Part shown: piece after piece, positions 42,182-49,579 of the stretch
How positions within the stretch are numbered: position 1 is the first letter of the stretch
How the letters are laid out: every line of letters starts with the position of its first letter
NCBI GenBank assembly: GCA_947479455.1
Contig: CANJZE010000026.1
Coordinates: 1-49,579 of the forward strand
From: Bacteroidota bacterium
GTDB taxonomy: Bacteria > Bacteroidota > Bacteroidia > Chitinophagales > LD1
Direction: 5' to 3'
Length of the DNA stretch: 49,579 nucleotides
Notes under the pieces: model-generated
The model's database searches: none
The model's input: the letters and a program-made list of their open reading frames with translations, nothing else
Told to the model about the DNA's origin: nothing
Position numbers and translations under genes: made by a program

Positions 42182-43111
42182 TTGAGTAAGGGCGGCAAAA
42201 CATCCAACAGTAGTAGCACTCTCGTTAAAAAGGCTGATGTGATATCACCTGAAAAGAGTGCTACTTCTTTTTTAGCCAAGCCAGTAGTAGTTAAACCTCA
42301 GATTATAATTCCCCACCGCCCTGAGAAAAACTTTGCAGAGTTCATTTCCAAAGACAATAAGACCAAGCTCAAAAATATTTTAGTTGCACAGCCGCAACCC
42401 GAAGGACCTAAATCACCTTACTACGATTTAGCCGCTAAATACAGAGTAAAATTTACGTTTCAACCTTTCATTACAGTAGAAGGAGTTCCCGGAAAGGATT
42501 TCAGAAAGCAACGCATTGTGCTGAACGATTTCAGTGGAATTATTTTCACCAGTAGAAATTCTATTGACCACTTCTTTCGCATTTGCGATGAGTTACGGGT
42601 AAAGATGAGTCAGGAAACAAAATTCTTTTGTACGTCAGAAGCTATTGCACTTTACTTACAGAAATATACGCAATACAGAAAACGAAAAGTATTTTTTGGC
42701 GACATGAACAACAACAAAGAGTTGCGCATGCTATTGATTAAGCATAAAGAAGCTACCCGCTTTTTATACATCTGCGCAGAGACCAAGAAGGATGAGATAC
42801 CTGCGTTCTTAGAAGCCAACAGTTTCAATTATATGGAAGGCATTATGTTTCGCACAGTGCCGAACAATTTGAAAGCGATTCGTCCAAGTGATTATGAAAT
42901 GATAATTTTTTTCAGCCCTACCGGAATCAATTCTCTGTTCCATAACTTTCCAAAATTTAAGCAAGAGAAAATAAGAGTTGCTGCCTACGGAAAAACTACT
43001 GCCGATTCCATTATTAACAAAGGATTGAAACTTCATTTAATGGCACCACTGAATCATACTCCAACCATTGTGGTTGCGCTCGACCATTACTTAAAAGAAA
43101 GCAACAAGTAG
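42182..43111 (+). CDS. hemD: Uroporphyrinogen-III synthase
   Basis: This frame (309 residues from a TTG) holds the HemD fold: LKNILVAQPQPEGPKSPYYDLAAKY, PFITVEGVPGKDFRKQ, GIIFTSRNSIDHFF, FFCTSEAIALYL, IIFFSPTGINSLFHNF and RVAAYGKTTADSIINKGL. It closes the hydroxymethylbilane ring into uroporphyrinogen III for heme synthesis. About 65 residues of Lys/Ser-rich linker precede the enzyme. The frame has no ATG before residue 142, and TTG 42182 is a poor candidate. The natural N-terminus is probably the peptide at 42054, joined by one extra A in the A10 run, giving 352 residues. Other heme genes (except hemW at 38 kb) are not here. Confidence 0.85.
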   Translation: MSKGGKTSNSSSTLVKKADVISPEKSATSFLAKPVVVKPQIIIPHRPEKNFAEFISKDNKTKLKNILVAQPQPEGPKSPYYDLAAKYRVKFTFQPFITVEGVPGKDFRKQRIVLNDFSGIIFTSRNSIDHFFRICDELRVKMSQETKFFCTSEAIALYLQKYTQYRKRKVFFGDMNNNKELRMLLIKHKEATRFLYICAETKKDEIPAFLEANSFNYMEGIMFRTVPNNLKAIRPSDYEMIIFFSPTGINSLFHNFPKFKQEKIRVAAYGKTTADSIINKGLKLHLMAPLNHTPTIVVALDHYLKESNK

Positions 43112-43116
43112 AAAAA

Positions 43117-43329
43117 TCATTTCTTCTTTGAAAATTCTCGCAGGCCTAAGTATAAACCCAGAGGAACAAAAAGAAGTGCGAGACCCAAGGTAAAATATGG
43201 CTGCGATGTATGCAGCCATTTATCTAATTCGTATCCTATAAACACGCCCGCGCCAATTGTTCCTGCAATCTGAAAACCAATGCCGGAGTATTTGAGATAG
43301 TTGTTGGAATTATTTTTATCGGGTATCAT
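43117..43329 (-). CDS. AtpZ/AtpI-family protein
   Basis: This 70-residue protein has two membrane helices (YSGIGFQIAGTIGAGVFIGYELDKWL and YFTLGLALLFVPLGLYLGLREF) with the AtpZ/AtpI signature GYELDKWL between them. These proteins assist c-ring assembly or ion supply to ATP synthase. In Bacteroidota they usually sit directly before atpB. Here the gene is more than 7 kb downstream, on the opposite strand, between hemD (convergent, stops five bases apart) and the aarF gene. Confidence 0.85.
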   Translation of the reverse strand: MIPDKNNSNNYLKYSGIGFQIAGTIGAGVFIGYELDKWLHTSQPYFTLGLALLFVPLGLYLGLREFSKKK

Positions 43330-43340
43330 GTTGGCTGAAA

Positions 43341-43373
43341 ATAAAAACAGCAGATAATAAATTCATCTGCTGT
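43341..43373 (-). terminator. Terminator after the aarF-like gene
   Basis: On the minus strand ACAGCAGAT-GAATTTATT-ATCTGCTGT forms a perfect 9-bp stem followed by TTTTATTTT. It separates the kinase gene from atpZ. Confidence 0.85.
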
Positions 43374-43385
43374 GTGTTTGTAATT

Positions 43386-45077
43386 TTATTTATAAACCTG
43401 TCTTCGCAAAATACCATAAAGCCAAATCACAAAGAACACACCGGCAAAAGAATAGCCCATAAAACTCCATTTGTTGATGCCGTAATAAAATTTCATATCC
43501 TCAGGATAAGTGGTAGGCAGTAATGCAATAGAAGAGCCTATAATCAAAGCACAGATGATATACGTGAGCGACATGCGAGTGCTGATGTTGTCCCATTTTT
43601 TCAACGCGTAACCGTATCCTTGCAACTCTACTTCACTGTGTAATTTCCCTTTTGAGATTTGTTGAAGGATTCCCCGAAGTTCAATAGGAAAACTATTTAG
43701 GAATGCTGACATATTCGACAAGCGTTGTCCGGCTTCTTGTGCTAAATTTTCGGGCTTTAATTGTTCGGTCAATAATTTTTGACCATAAGGACGAATAAAT
43801 TCGTACGTTTTAAAATTGGGATGCATTTTTTTACCAATTCCTTCAAGGATGGCGAATGCACGGAAGATAAGAAACACGCCACCCGGTACGGTGATGTGGT
43901 AATCGTACATAATTTTTTGCAAGCGCTGAATAACATCCTGAATAGAACTTTCGCTTACATCGAGGTGTGCGTAGTCTTCAATCATGTCGTTTAAATCATA
44001 AACGAATTGACGCATATCGGTGATGTTATCTTCTACCGCGAGCTTGCGCATTTGAGCTGCCATTTCGCGCGCATCGTATTTGCTCATGGCAATAAAAATT
44101 CCAGCAAAGGCATATTTATCTTTCTTCATCAACTGCCCAACCATTCCAAAATCCAAAAGAATAATCGTGCCTTCTTCATTCACCAAAATATTTCCCGGAT
44201 GCGGGTCGCCATGAAAATATCCGAATTCAAAAATTTGTGACAAATAAATATCCATTCCCTTTTCTACAATTCGTGCGGGGCTCAGATTCCATGCCTTGAG
44301 CTGTTCTATGTCAGTAATTTTACAACCCTTCATAAACTCCATAATCAAAACTTTGCCCGTACTGAATTCACGATAAGCTTTCGGCACGTAAAAATCTGTG
44401 CGATGGCGATATGTAGTACGGAAGCGGTCAATGTTGCGCGCTTCGTTTTGATAATCTAATTCTTTAGTGATGGCCCGCTCAAACACACGAACAACTTCTT
44501 CGCCATTCAGCACGCCTTGCTTCTTCATGTAGCGATCCATTCTGCGCACCGCTTCTTTTACAATGCTCAAATCCTGCTCAATCATCTCCGCCACATTCGG
44601 TCGCTGAATTTTAACTACTACTTCTTCGCCTGTTCTCAACTTTGCTTTATGCACCTGACCAATCGAAGCTGAAGCCATAGGCACTTCATTAAACTCTTCA
44701 AACATTTCGCTGAGTTGCTTTCCCGTTTCCTGTTCTACAATAATTTTCACTTTCGAAAATTCAAAAGGCGGAACACGGTCTTGTAATTTTTCAAATTCCT
44801 TTACCAATGCTTCAGGAATAATATCAGGACGATTGCTGAGAATTTGCGCAAGCTTGACAAACGTAGGACCAAGTTCTTCTGCCGCCATACGAATGCGCTC
44901 GTAACGGGTGTACGACATTACAGGCTTTTCATCGCGTAACCATTTTATGCGCATGCTTTCAGTAACTAAATTTCGAAGCGTAGAGTTGGCTATGAAATCT
45001 TCGAAGCCGTACTTGATGAGAATGCCGAGAATTTCGCGGGTGCGATTAATGTTGCGGAAAGTTTGGTCAAATATCAT
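43386..45077 (-). CDS. UbiB/AarF/ABC1 family atypical kinase
   Basis: This 563-residue protein has the atypical kinase core: MASASIGQVHKAKLRTGEEVVVKIQRP (Ala-rich loop and catalytic-lobe Lys), HGDPHPGNILV (catalytic loop) and LLDFGMVGQL (metal-binding DFG). Two C-terminal membrane helices follow (TYIICALIIGSSIALLP and WSFMGYSFAGVFFVIWLYGIL). The N-terminal signature reads LGPTFVKLAQILSNRPD, so the usual KxGQ motif is KxAQ. Relatives support ubiquinone or other isoprenoid-quinone metabolism. Bacteroidota use menaquinone, so the target lipid is open. It stands alone with its own terminator. Confidence 0.9.
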   Translation of the reverse strand: MIFDQTFRNINRTREILGILIKYGFEDFIANSTLRNLVTESMRIKWLRDEKPVMSYTRYERIRMAAEELGPTFVKLAQILSNRPDIIPEALVKEFEKLQDRVPPFEFSKVKIIVEQETGKQLSEMFEEFNEVPMASASIGQVHKAKLRTGEEVVVKIQRPNVAEMIEQDLSIVKEAVRRMDRYMKKQGVLNGEEVVRVFERAITKELDYQNEARNIDRFRTTYRHRTDFYVPKAYREFSTGKVLIMEFMKGCKITDIEQLKAWNLSPARIVEKGMDIYLSQIFEFGYFHGDPHPGNILVNEEGTIILLDFGMVGQLMKKDKYAFAGIFIAMSKYDAREMAAQMRKLAVEDNITDMRQFVYDLNDMIEDYAHLDVSESSIQDVIQRLQKIMYDYHITVPGGVFLIFRAFAILEGIGKKMHPNFKTYEFIRPYGQKLLTEQLKPENLAQEAGQRLSNMSAFLNSFPIELRGILQQISKGKLHSEVELQGYGYALKKWDNISTRMSLTYIICALIIGSSIALLPTTYPEDMKFYYGINKWSFMGYSFAGVFFVIWLYGILRRQVYK

Positions 45078-45122
45078 TGCGACTTAAAAGTAAAAAGTAA
45101 CGCGACAAATTGGAATGAGAAG

Positions 45123-45572
45123 TTATTCGGCACTTCGTAGCATAATCAAATGCGGAATGCCGTCTTCTAGGTATGGTTCATTCAAATCAACGAATCCAAA
45201 ACCTTCATAGAAATTTTTGAGATATGCCTGCGCACCTATTCGTATGGGAACTTTACCATACAGCTTTTCAATTTCTTCAATGGATTGCTGCATCAGCAGT
45301 TTACCAAAATTTTTTCTTCTGAATTTTATGGCAGTTACTACTCTGCCCATGGAAACTTCATCGTAACTTATTTTTTGAGGAACCAAACGTGAATAAGCCG
45401 CCAGTTCGTTTCTTTCATAACCGAGTAAATGATGGCAGTAAATATCCTTTCCATCGGCATCGAGATAAGGGCAGGTCTGCTCAACAATGAAAACTTCCTG
45501 ACGAATACGCATGATGGTATAAAGTTCAGCCGCAGTTAAAGCAGAAAAAGTTTTCAGTTGCCATTGAATCAT
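45123..45572 (-). CDS. ElaA-like GNAT acetyltransferase
   Basis: This 149-residue protein starts MIQWQLKTFSALTAAELYTIMRIRQEVFIVEQTCPYLDADGKD, an unmistakable ElaA-type N-terminus. The acetyl-CoA-binding stretch is VVTAIKFRRKNFGKLLMQQSIEEIEK, followed by PIRIGAQAYLKNFYEGFGFV. The substrate is not known. The mRNA is predicted leaderless from its promoter spacing. It is divergent from the acyl-CoA dehydrogenase gene, 77 bases apart. Confidence 0.9.
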   Translation of the reverse strand: MIQWQLKTFSALTAAELYTIMRIRQEVFIVEQTCPYLDADGKDIYCHHLLGYERNELAAYSRLVPQKISYDEVSMGRVVTAIKFRRKNFGKLLMQQSIEEIEKLYGKVPIRIGAQAYLKNFYEGFGFVDLNEPYLEDGIPHLIMLRSAE

Positions 45573-45576
45573 GTAA

Positions 45577-45584
45577 CGAATTTA
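45577..45584 (-). promoter_or_regulatory. -7 box (TAAATTCG) at leaderless distance from the ElaA-like gene
   Basis: The minus strand reads TAAATTCG, TTAC, ATG: again exactly four bases between box and start codon, as in the three toxin-antitoxin-like operons. Confidence 0.45.
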
Positions 45585-45649
45585 AAATTAGCGAAGAGAA
45601 AAGAAATGCAAAGTTTTCTGTTTTTGTATTTTGCGGAAAATTATCAATC

Positions 45650-46861
45650 ATGAATTTTGAACATAGCCCTAAAGCAAAAGAGATGATGCAGCGTATGGAG
45701 AAGTTTATGCACGAGCATGTTTTTCCACTCGAAAGTATTTTGCTGAAAGAAACCCGCTTTGACAATGGCAATTGGAAAACGTGGAAACCCGATGAGCGAA
45801 TTGAAGCACTTAAACAAAAAGCAAAAGCAGAAGGACTATGGAATTTATTTCTTCCGCCAATTAGCGGATTGAGTAATGCCGAGTATGCACCACTCGCGGA
45901 AATATCAGGGCACTCTTTGATTGCGCCTGAAATTTTCAATTGCAATGCTCCCGACACCGGCAACATGGAAGTGCTTTGGAAATACGGTAGCGAAGAGCAA
46001 AAAGAAAAATGGCTCAAGCCATTGCTCGATGGAAAAATTCGTTCGGCATTTTGCATGACCGAACCAGATGTGGCTTCAAGCGATGCCACAAACATGCAGG
46101 CAACCATTACTGAAGATGGCGATGAAATTATTTTGAACGGAACAAAATGGTGGAGTACAGGAATAGGAAACCCGAATTGTAAAGTGGCAATTTTCATGGG
46201 GCTCTCGAATCCGGATGAACATAAATATTTGCGGCATTCAATGGTATTAGTTCCTCTTGATGCAACAGGAGTAACTATCGAACGCATGTTGCCTGTGTTT
46301 GGCGCATACGACCCGCCTTATGGTCACGGTGAAGTAAGTTTTAAAAATGTGCGCCTGCCAAAGAGCGCAGTGATTGCAGGGCTTGGAAAAGGTTTTGAAA
46401 TTGCACAAGGCAGATTGGGTCCAGGAAGAATTCATCATTGCATGCGACAAATTGGTGCGGCTGAACGCGCATTGAAAATGATGATTGAAAGAAGTATGGA
46501 GCGCGTGGCTTTTGGGAAACCGCTCGTGAACTTGGGTGGCAACAGAGATATTATTGCAAACGCAAGAATTGATATTGATATGGCGCGATTGCTGGTTATG
46601 AAAACTGCTTTTCTAATTGACACTGTTGGAGCGATAGGCGCATTGAGTGAAGTGAGTCAGATAAAAGTGATAGTGCCGAATATTGCTTGCCGCATTATTG
46701 ATGAAGCCATGCAAATGCACGGAGGCAAAGGTATGAGCAACGACACACCGCTTGCAGCTATGTATGCATACGCGCGCATTTTGCGTTTAGCTGATGGACC
46801 TGATGAAGTGCATAGGGGAGTGGTGGCGAGGATTGAGTTAGCGAAATATAAATCTGTGTAG
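45650..46861 (+). CDS. Acyl-CoA dehydrogenase, ACAD10/11-like
   Basis: This 403-residue flavoenzyme has the acyl-CoA dehydrogenase order: helical N-domain, FCMTEPDVASSDATNMQATI (FAD/substrate strand region), WWSTGIGNPNCKVAIFMG, RVAFGKPL and the C-terminal QMHGGKGMSNDTPLAAMYAYARILRLADGPDEVHRGVVARIEL. The GPDEVH end and the neighbouring kinase place it with the ACAD10/11 type. In mammals such proteins process 4-hydroxyacyl-CoAs by phosphorylation and elimination. The kinase gene starts on the base after its stop, so the two are translated together. Confidence 0.92.
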   Translation: MNFEHSPKAKEMMQRMEKFMHEHVFPLESILLKETRFDNGNWKTWKPDERIEALKQKAKAEGLWNLFLPPISGLSNAEYAPLAEISGHSLIAPEIFNCNAPDTGNMEVLWKYGSEEQKEKWLKPLLDGKIRSAFCMTEPDVASSDATNMQATITEDGDEIILNGTKWWSTGIGNPNCKVAIFMGLSNPDEHKYLRHSMVLVPLDATGVTIERMLPVFGAYDPPYGHGEVSFKNVRLPKSAVIAGLGKGFEIAQGRLGPGRIHHCMRQIGAAERALKMMIERSMERVAFGKPLVNLGGNRDIIANARIDIDMARLLVMKTAFLIDTVGAIGALSEVSQIKVIVPNIACRIIDEAMQMHGGKGMSNDTPLAAMYAYARILRLADGPDEVHRGVVARIELAKYKSV

Positions 46862-47929
46862 ATGGGCTCGTCAGAAAAACTTATTGACCAACCCAAAGAA
46901 GTTCGCGAAGAAGACAAACTCGATGAGAAAATAATTTCTGAGTTTGTAAAACAACAGTTGCCTGAAACAAAAGGCGAATTGCAAATCAAGCAGTTTCGCG
47001 GAGGGGCTTCGAATCTTACCTACCAGTTAGATTTCGAAAACATTTCTTACATCCTACGCACTTCGCCAAAAGGCACGAAAGCAAAAGGCGCGCATGATAT
47101 GGGTCGCGAGTTTGGCATTATGCAAAAACTAAAACCTGTTTACACTGTGCCAACCATGCTTGCGTTTTGTAAAGATGAATCGCTGATAGGAAGAGAGTTT
47201 TACATTATGGAAAAATTGGTAGGTATTATTCCACGCGCCAGTTTGCCGAAAGAATTATCGCTCACGAAAGAAGATGTGCGAGTGCTTTGTACAAACGTAA
47301 TTGACAAATTGATTGAACTGCATCAGGTGAATATTCAAACAACAGGTTTGAGTGAATTGGGAAAAGGCACCGGTTATTGCAAGCGACAAATTGATGGCTG
47401 GACGGAACGTTTCAAAAAAGCAAAAACATGGAACGTGCCATCGTGCAATTATGTGATGGATTATCTCAAAGCAAATATTGCAACCGAAGAAAGAAGTTGT
47501 TTAATACACAATGATTTTCGTTTTGATAATGTGGTACTTGATGCTGCAAACCCAATGAAAATAATTGGTGTGCTCGATTGGGAAATGGCAACTATTGGTG
47601 ACCCGATGATGGATTTAGGAAACTCGCTAGCTTATTGGGTGCAAGCAGATGATGATTTTGTAGCGCGCAAAACAAGAAGACAACCAACTAATTTAGATGG
47701 AATGCTCACCCGCAACGAAGTTGTAGAATACTATTGCAGCAAAATAAATTTCAGGGCAAAAGACTTTACTTTTTATGAAGTGTATGGAATTTTTCGACTG
47801 GCTGTAATCATGCAACAGATTTATTACCGTTATCACCACAAGCAAACTACTAATCCAAGTTTTAAAAATTTCTGGTTCCTTGTAAATTACATGAACTGGA
47901 GATGCAGGAGAATTATTTCAGGGAAGTAA
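46862..47929 (+). CDS. Aminoglycoside-phosphotransferase-fold kinase (ACAD10/11 kinase domain)
   Basis: This 355-residue protein has the APH fold: FRGGASNLTYQLDFENISYILRTSPKG (nucleotide-binding N-lobe), SCLIHNDFRFDNVVLD (catalytic HxDxxxxN) and GVLDWEMATIGDPMMDLGNSLAYW (metal-binding D). This LIHND/DWEMAT/GDP-DLG set is that of the ACAD10/11 phosphotransferase domain, not antibiotic-resistance kinases. In animals this domain and the dehydrogenase are one protein; here they are separate adjacent genes with no gap. Predicted role: phosphorylate a hydroxyacyl-CoA that the neighbouring enzyme then handles. Confidence 0.9.
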   Translation: MGSSEKLIDQPKEVREEDKLDEKIISEFVKQQLPETKGELQIKQFRGGASNLTYQLDFENISYILRTSPKGTKAKGAHDMGREFGIMQKLKPVYTVPTMLAFCKDESLIGREFYIMEKLVGIIPRASLPKELSLTKEDVRVLCTNVIDKLIELHQVNIQTTGLSELGKGTGYCKRQIDGWTERFKKAKTWNVPSCNYVMDYLKANIATEERSCLIHNDFRFDNVVLDAANPMKIIGVLDWEMATIGDPMMDLGNSLAYWVQADDDFVARKTRRQPTNLDGMLTRNEVVEYYCSKINFRAKDFTFYEVYGIFRLAVIMQQIYYRYHHKQTTNPSFKNFWFLVNYMNWRCRRIISGK

Positions 47930-47937
47930 GGGCAGTT

Positions 47938-48036
47938 TGTCATTCCGAACGAAGGTTTCCGTAGTGAGGAATCTTGTATTTTAGTTCTGAACAAATACAA
48001 GATGTCTCGTTTCGCAGAGCCTCACTCGACATGACA
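47938..48036. repeat. 99-base inverted dispersed repeat
   Basis: The outer ends TGTCAT / ATGACA and the central CTTGTATTT / AAATACAAG pair. Between them are GAACGAAGG, GTGAGGAATC and CTCACTCGAC blocks that also pair partly. This TGTCATTCCGAACGAA...GAGGAATC type of element is familiar as a dispersed hairpin in Bacteroidota. It fills the whole gap between the kinase gene and the lysA stop. Confidence 0.75.
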
Positions 48037-48040
48037 ACTC

Positions 48041-49282
48041 CTAAGAATTCAACTCTACCTCAATCTGATTCCGCATTAAATCATCCAACGTTTCGCGTTT
48101 TCTTATCAAATAGTCTTTGCCTTTGTGAATGATAACTTCAGCAGGACGAAAACGCGAATTATAGTTTGAGCTCATCGTAAATCCGTAAGCTCCCGCATTT
48201 TGAAATGCAATCACATCACCTTCGCGCACTTCACTCATTTTGCGGTCCCAGCCAAACGTATCGGTTTCGCAAATGTAACCCACCACTGTATAGATGCGTT
48301 GCGTTCCTTCAGGATTTGAAACATTGAGCATGTGGTGATAAGAGTTGTAAAACATTGGTCGAATTAAATGATTCAATCCTGAATCAACACCAACAAAAAC
48401 AGTAGCCGTAGTTTGTTTTATCACATTTACCTTCGCTAAAAAAGTTCCTGATTGGCTTACCAAAAATTTTCCGGGTTCAAACCACAACTCTAAATCTCTT
48501 CCGTAAGTTTTGCAGAAATTTTTAAAACTCCTCGTGAGTTTTTCTCCGAGTTCTTTCACATCGGTATAATAATCATCGGGCTTGTAAGGAACTTTAAATC
48601 CACTTCCGAAATCAATAAACTCTAACTCTTTAAAATGTTCAGTGGCTTCAAACAAAATTTCAGCTGCACGTAAAAAAACATCTACATCTAAAATATCAGA
48701 GCCGGTGTGCATGTGCAATCCGTTCACGCGAATTTTTTCGCTCTTAATCACGCGCTCTAAATGGCGCATTTGATAAATCGAAATTCCAAATTTAGAATCA
48801 ATATGCCCTGTGGAAATATTGATGTTACCACCTGCCATTACGTGCGGATTGATACGAATACAAACTGGCACGCTTGAACCATATTTGTGACCAAACTGTT
48901 CGAGTATAGAAATGTTGTCAATGTTTATCTGTACTCCTTCCTTAACAGCCAGTTCAATTTCTTCGAGCGAAACGCAGTTGGGCGTGTAAATAATATCCTT
49001 AGGATCGAAGCCTGCTTTTATCCCTGTCCACACTTCTTGAATGGAAACTGTATCTAAACCAGCTCCGAGATTTTTGAAAAAACGTAGTACATTAATATTG
49101 TTGAGCGCCTTGCAAGCAAATTTTATTTTGGTCTTTGCTCCGCCAAAAGAAGTTTTAAGAAGATTGAATTTCTCTTCCATCATTCCTGTGTCGTACACAT
49201 ACAAAGGCGTGTCGTACTTATCGCAAAGTTGCGAAACAGCAACATCGCCAATTTCATAAACTCCATTTTTTAGCTGTAACAT
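48041..49282 (-). CDS. lysA: Diaminopimelate decarboxylase
   Basis: This 413-residue PLP enzyme makes L-lysine from meso-diaminopimelate. Motifs are KFACKALNNINVLRFF (PLP lysine), VCIRINPHVMAGG, LHMHTGSDILD, EFIDFGSGFKVPYKPDDYY (glycine-rich PLP phosphate loop), WFEPGKFLVSQSG and GYICETDTFGWDR (CEs/t-type active-site Cys across the dimer). The frame reaches upstream through the tRNA region to 49429, but the ATG at 49282 (MLQLKNGVYEIG) is the family start and has a -7 box before it. Confidence 0.94.
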   Translation of the reverse strand: MLQLKNGVYEIGDVAVSQLCDKYDTPLYVYDTGMMEEKFNLLKTSFGGAKTKIKFACKALNNINVLRFFKNLGAGLDTVSIQEVWTGIKAGFDPKDIIYTPNCVSLEEIELAVKEGVQINIDNISILEQFGHKYGSSVPVCIRINPHVMAGGNINISTGHIDSKFGISIYQMRHLERVIKSEKIRVNGLHMHTGSDILDVDVFLRAAEILFEATEHFKELEFIDFGSGFKVPYKPDDYYTDVKELGEKLTRSFKNFCKTYGRDLELWFEPGKFLVSQSGTFLAKVNVIKQTTATVFVGVDSGLNHLIRPMFYNSYHHMLNVSNPEGTQRIYTVVGYICETDTFGWDRKMSEVREGDVIAFQNAGAYGFTMSSNYNSRFRPAEVIIHKGKDYLIRKRETLDDLMRNQIEVELNS

Positions 49283-49300
49283 CTTTTTATTTTGAGTGGG

Positions 49301-49308
49301 CGAAGATA
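49301..49308 (-). promoter_or_regulatory. -7 box (TATCTTCG) for lysA
   Basis: The box lies 18 bases before the lysA ATG, after the tRNA terminator. It is the same octamer as before the DUF4175 gene. No clear -33 element at 19-base spacing. Confidence 0.4.
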
Positions 49309-49349
49309 ATCGGATTGAAAAAAAAGTAAGAGGCAAGTTTTGACTCAAA

Positions 49350-49382
49350 CAAAAAAGCCATAACATTTCTGTTATGGCTTTC
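49350..49382 (-). terminator. Terminator after tRNA-Pro
   Basis: On the minus strand GAAAGCCATAACA-GAAA-TGTTATGGCTTTTTTG forms a long perfect stem with a GAAA tetraloop and a T-run. It starts seven bases after the tRNA 3' end. Confidence 0.88.
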
Positions 49383-49388
49383 ATTTTG

Positions 49389-49450
<62 letters not shown>

Positions 49451-49462
<12 letters not shown>

Positions 49463-49579
49463 AACTATTTTCGGTTTTTCTATCAGTGAGTTACAAGCGA
49501 ACCTGAAACCCTCCCGATGCTAAATCGGGATGCGCTAACCGAACAACGCTACACCCCGAACTATTTTCGGTTTTTCTAT
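49451..49579. repeat. 33-base direct repeat (49451-49483 and 49547-49579)
   Basis: CGCTACACCCCGAACTATTT, then TCGGTTTTTCTAT, occurs twice without mismatch, 96 bases apart. It covers the 5' end of the tRNA plus its upstream flank. The second copy runs into the window edge, so further copies may follow. Confidence 0.9.
49489..49568 (-). pseudogene. Decayed tRNA copy upstream of tRNA-Pro
   Basis: On the minus strand the 5' half is a tRNA: acceptor strand CGGGGTG, D-arm GCGT-TGTTCGGTTA-GCGC, and an anticodon stem CCCGA/TCGGG with loop TTTAGCA (nominal anticodon TAG, with an abnormal C after it). The T-stem (TCAGG ... GTAAC) does not pair and no matching 3' acceptor strand follows, so it cannot be a working tRNA. 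Confidence 0.7.

Noticed and set aside
46862-47929. Aminoglycoside resistance kinase
   Set aside because: The fold is shared, but the motif set and the abutting acyl-CoA dehydrogenase point to the ACAD10/11-type metabolic kinase.

Overview
The window comes from a member of the Bacteroidota whose order I cannot resolve. The evidence is a fused MurF-alanine racemase, a GldH gliding lipoprotein, a type IX secretion C-terminal domain on an exported peptidase, several families typical of this phylum (DUF4175, DUF4271, DUF4286, AtpZ, a cysteine-rich RicT), and Bacteroidota-style -7 promoter boxes (TAnnTTTG and close variants) ahead of many genes. Most genes are chromosomal housekeeping genes. No phage, insertion sequence, CRISPR array or rRNA was seen.

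Layout. 1-0.9 kb: the tail of an unknown gene followed by a small CHAT/caspase-like protein. 1.2-6.9 kb: an orphan nuoM, a convergent sulfotransferase-like gene and a very large membrane-anchored coiled-coil protein (DUF4175). 6.9-10.5 kb (minus): a ParE/RelE-type toxin-antitoxin pair, a GT-C/TPR membrane protein and the Fe-S carrier NfuA. 10.6-16.4 kb: a TPR lipoprotein-like exported protein, DUF4286, MurF-Alr and a KirBac-type K+ channel. 16.4-26.2 kb (minus): exported M28 peptidase, M48 lipoprotein peptidase, the rimP-nusA-infB translation operon, ksgA with a 2-hydroxyacid dehydrogenase, and a YgiT/DUF4258 pair. 26.3-36.4 kb (plus, mostly): pepA, pdxA, a sterol-desaturase family enzyme, ricT-gldH, kdsD-kdsA for Kdo synthesis, and atpBEFH. 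36.4-39.3 kb (minus): a DUF1015 protein, a DUF5615/DUF433 pair and hemW. 39.4-43.1 kb: an Omp85-family protein, DUF4271 and uroporphyrinogen-III synthase in one tight operon. 43.1-45.6 kb (minus): atpZ, a UbiB/AarF kinase and an ElaA-like acetyltransferase. 45.6-47.9 kb: an acyl-CoA dehydrogenase abutting an aminoglycoside-phosphotransferase-fold kinase, a split version of the ACAD10/11 architecture. 48.0-49.6 kb (minus): lysA, tRNA-Pro(UGG) and a decayed second tRNA copy.

The most unusual signals are not classical gene clusters. (1) hemD has no ATG in its own frame. Three bases after DUF4271 an ATG opens a histone-H1-like Lys/Ala peptide that ends just after a run of ten A. One extra A would fuse it to HemD as a 352-residue protein. 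(2) Three toxin-antitoxin-like operons and the acetyltransferase gene share identical geometry: a -7 box, then exactly four bases, then ATG. This predicts leaderless mRNAs. (3) Seven- and eight-base tandem repeats and palindromic GC-rich elements are scattered through intergenic DNA and have entered reading frames in phase (MurF, the GT-C protein, RimP, HemW, the dehydrogenase, and the GldH signal peptide). (4) nuoM and atpBEFH are cut off from their usual operon partners. (5) An intrinsic-terminator-like hairpin lies between atpE and atpF.
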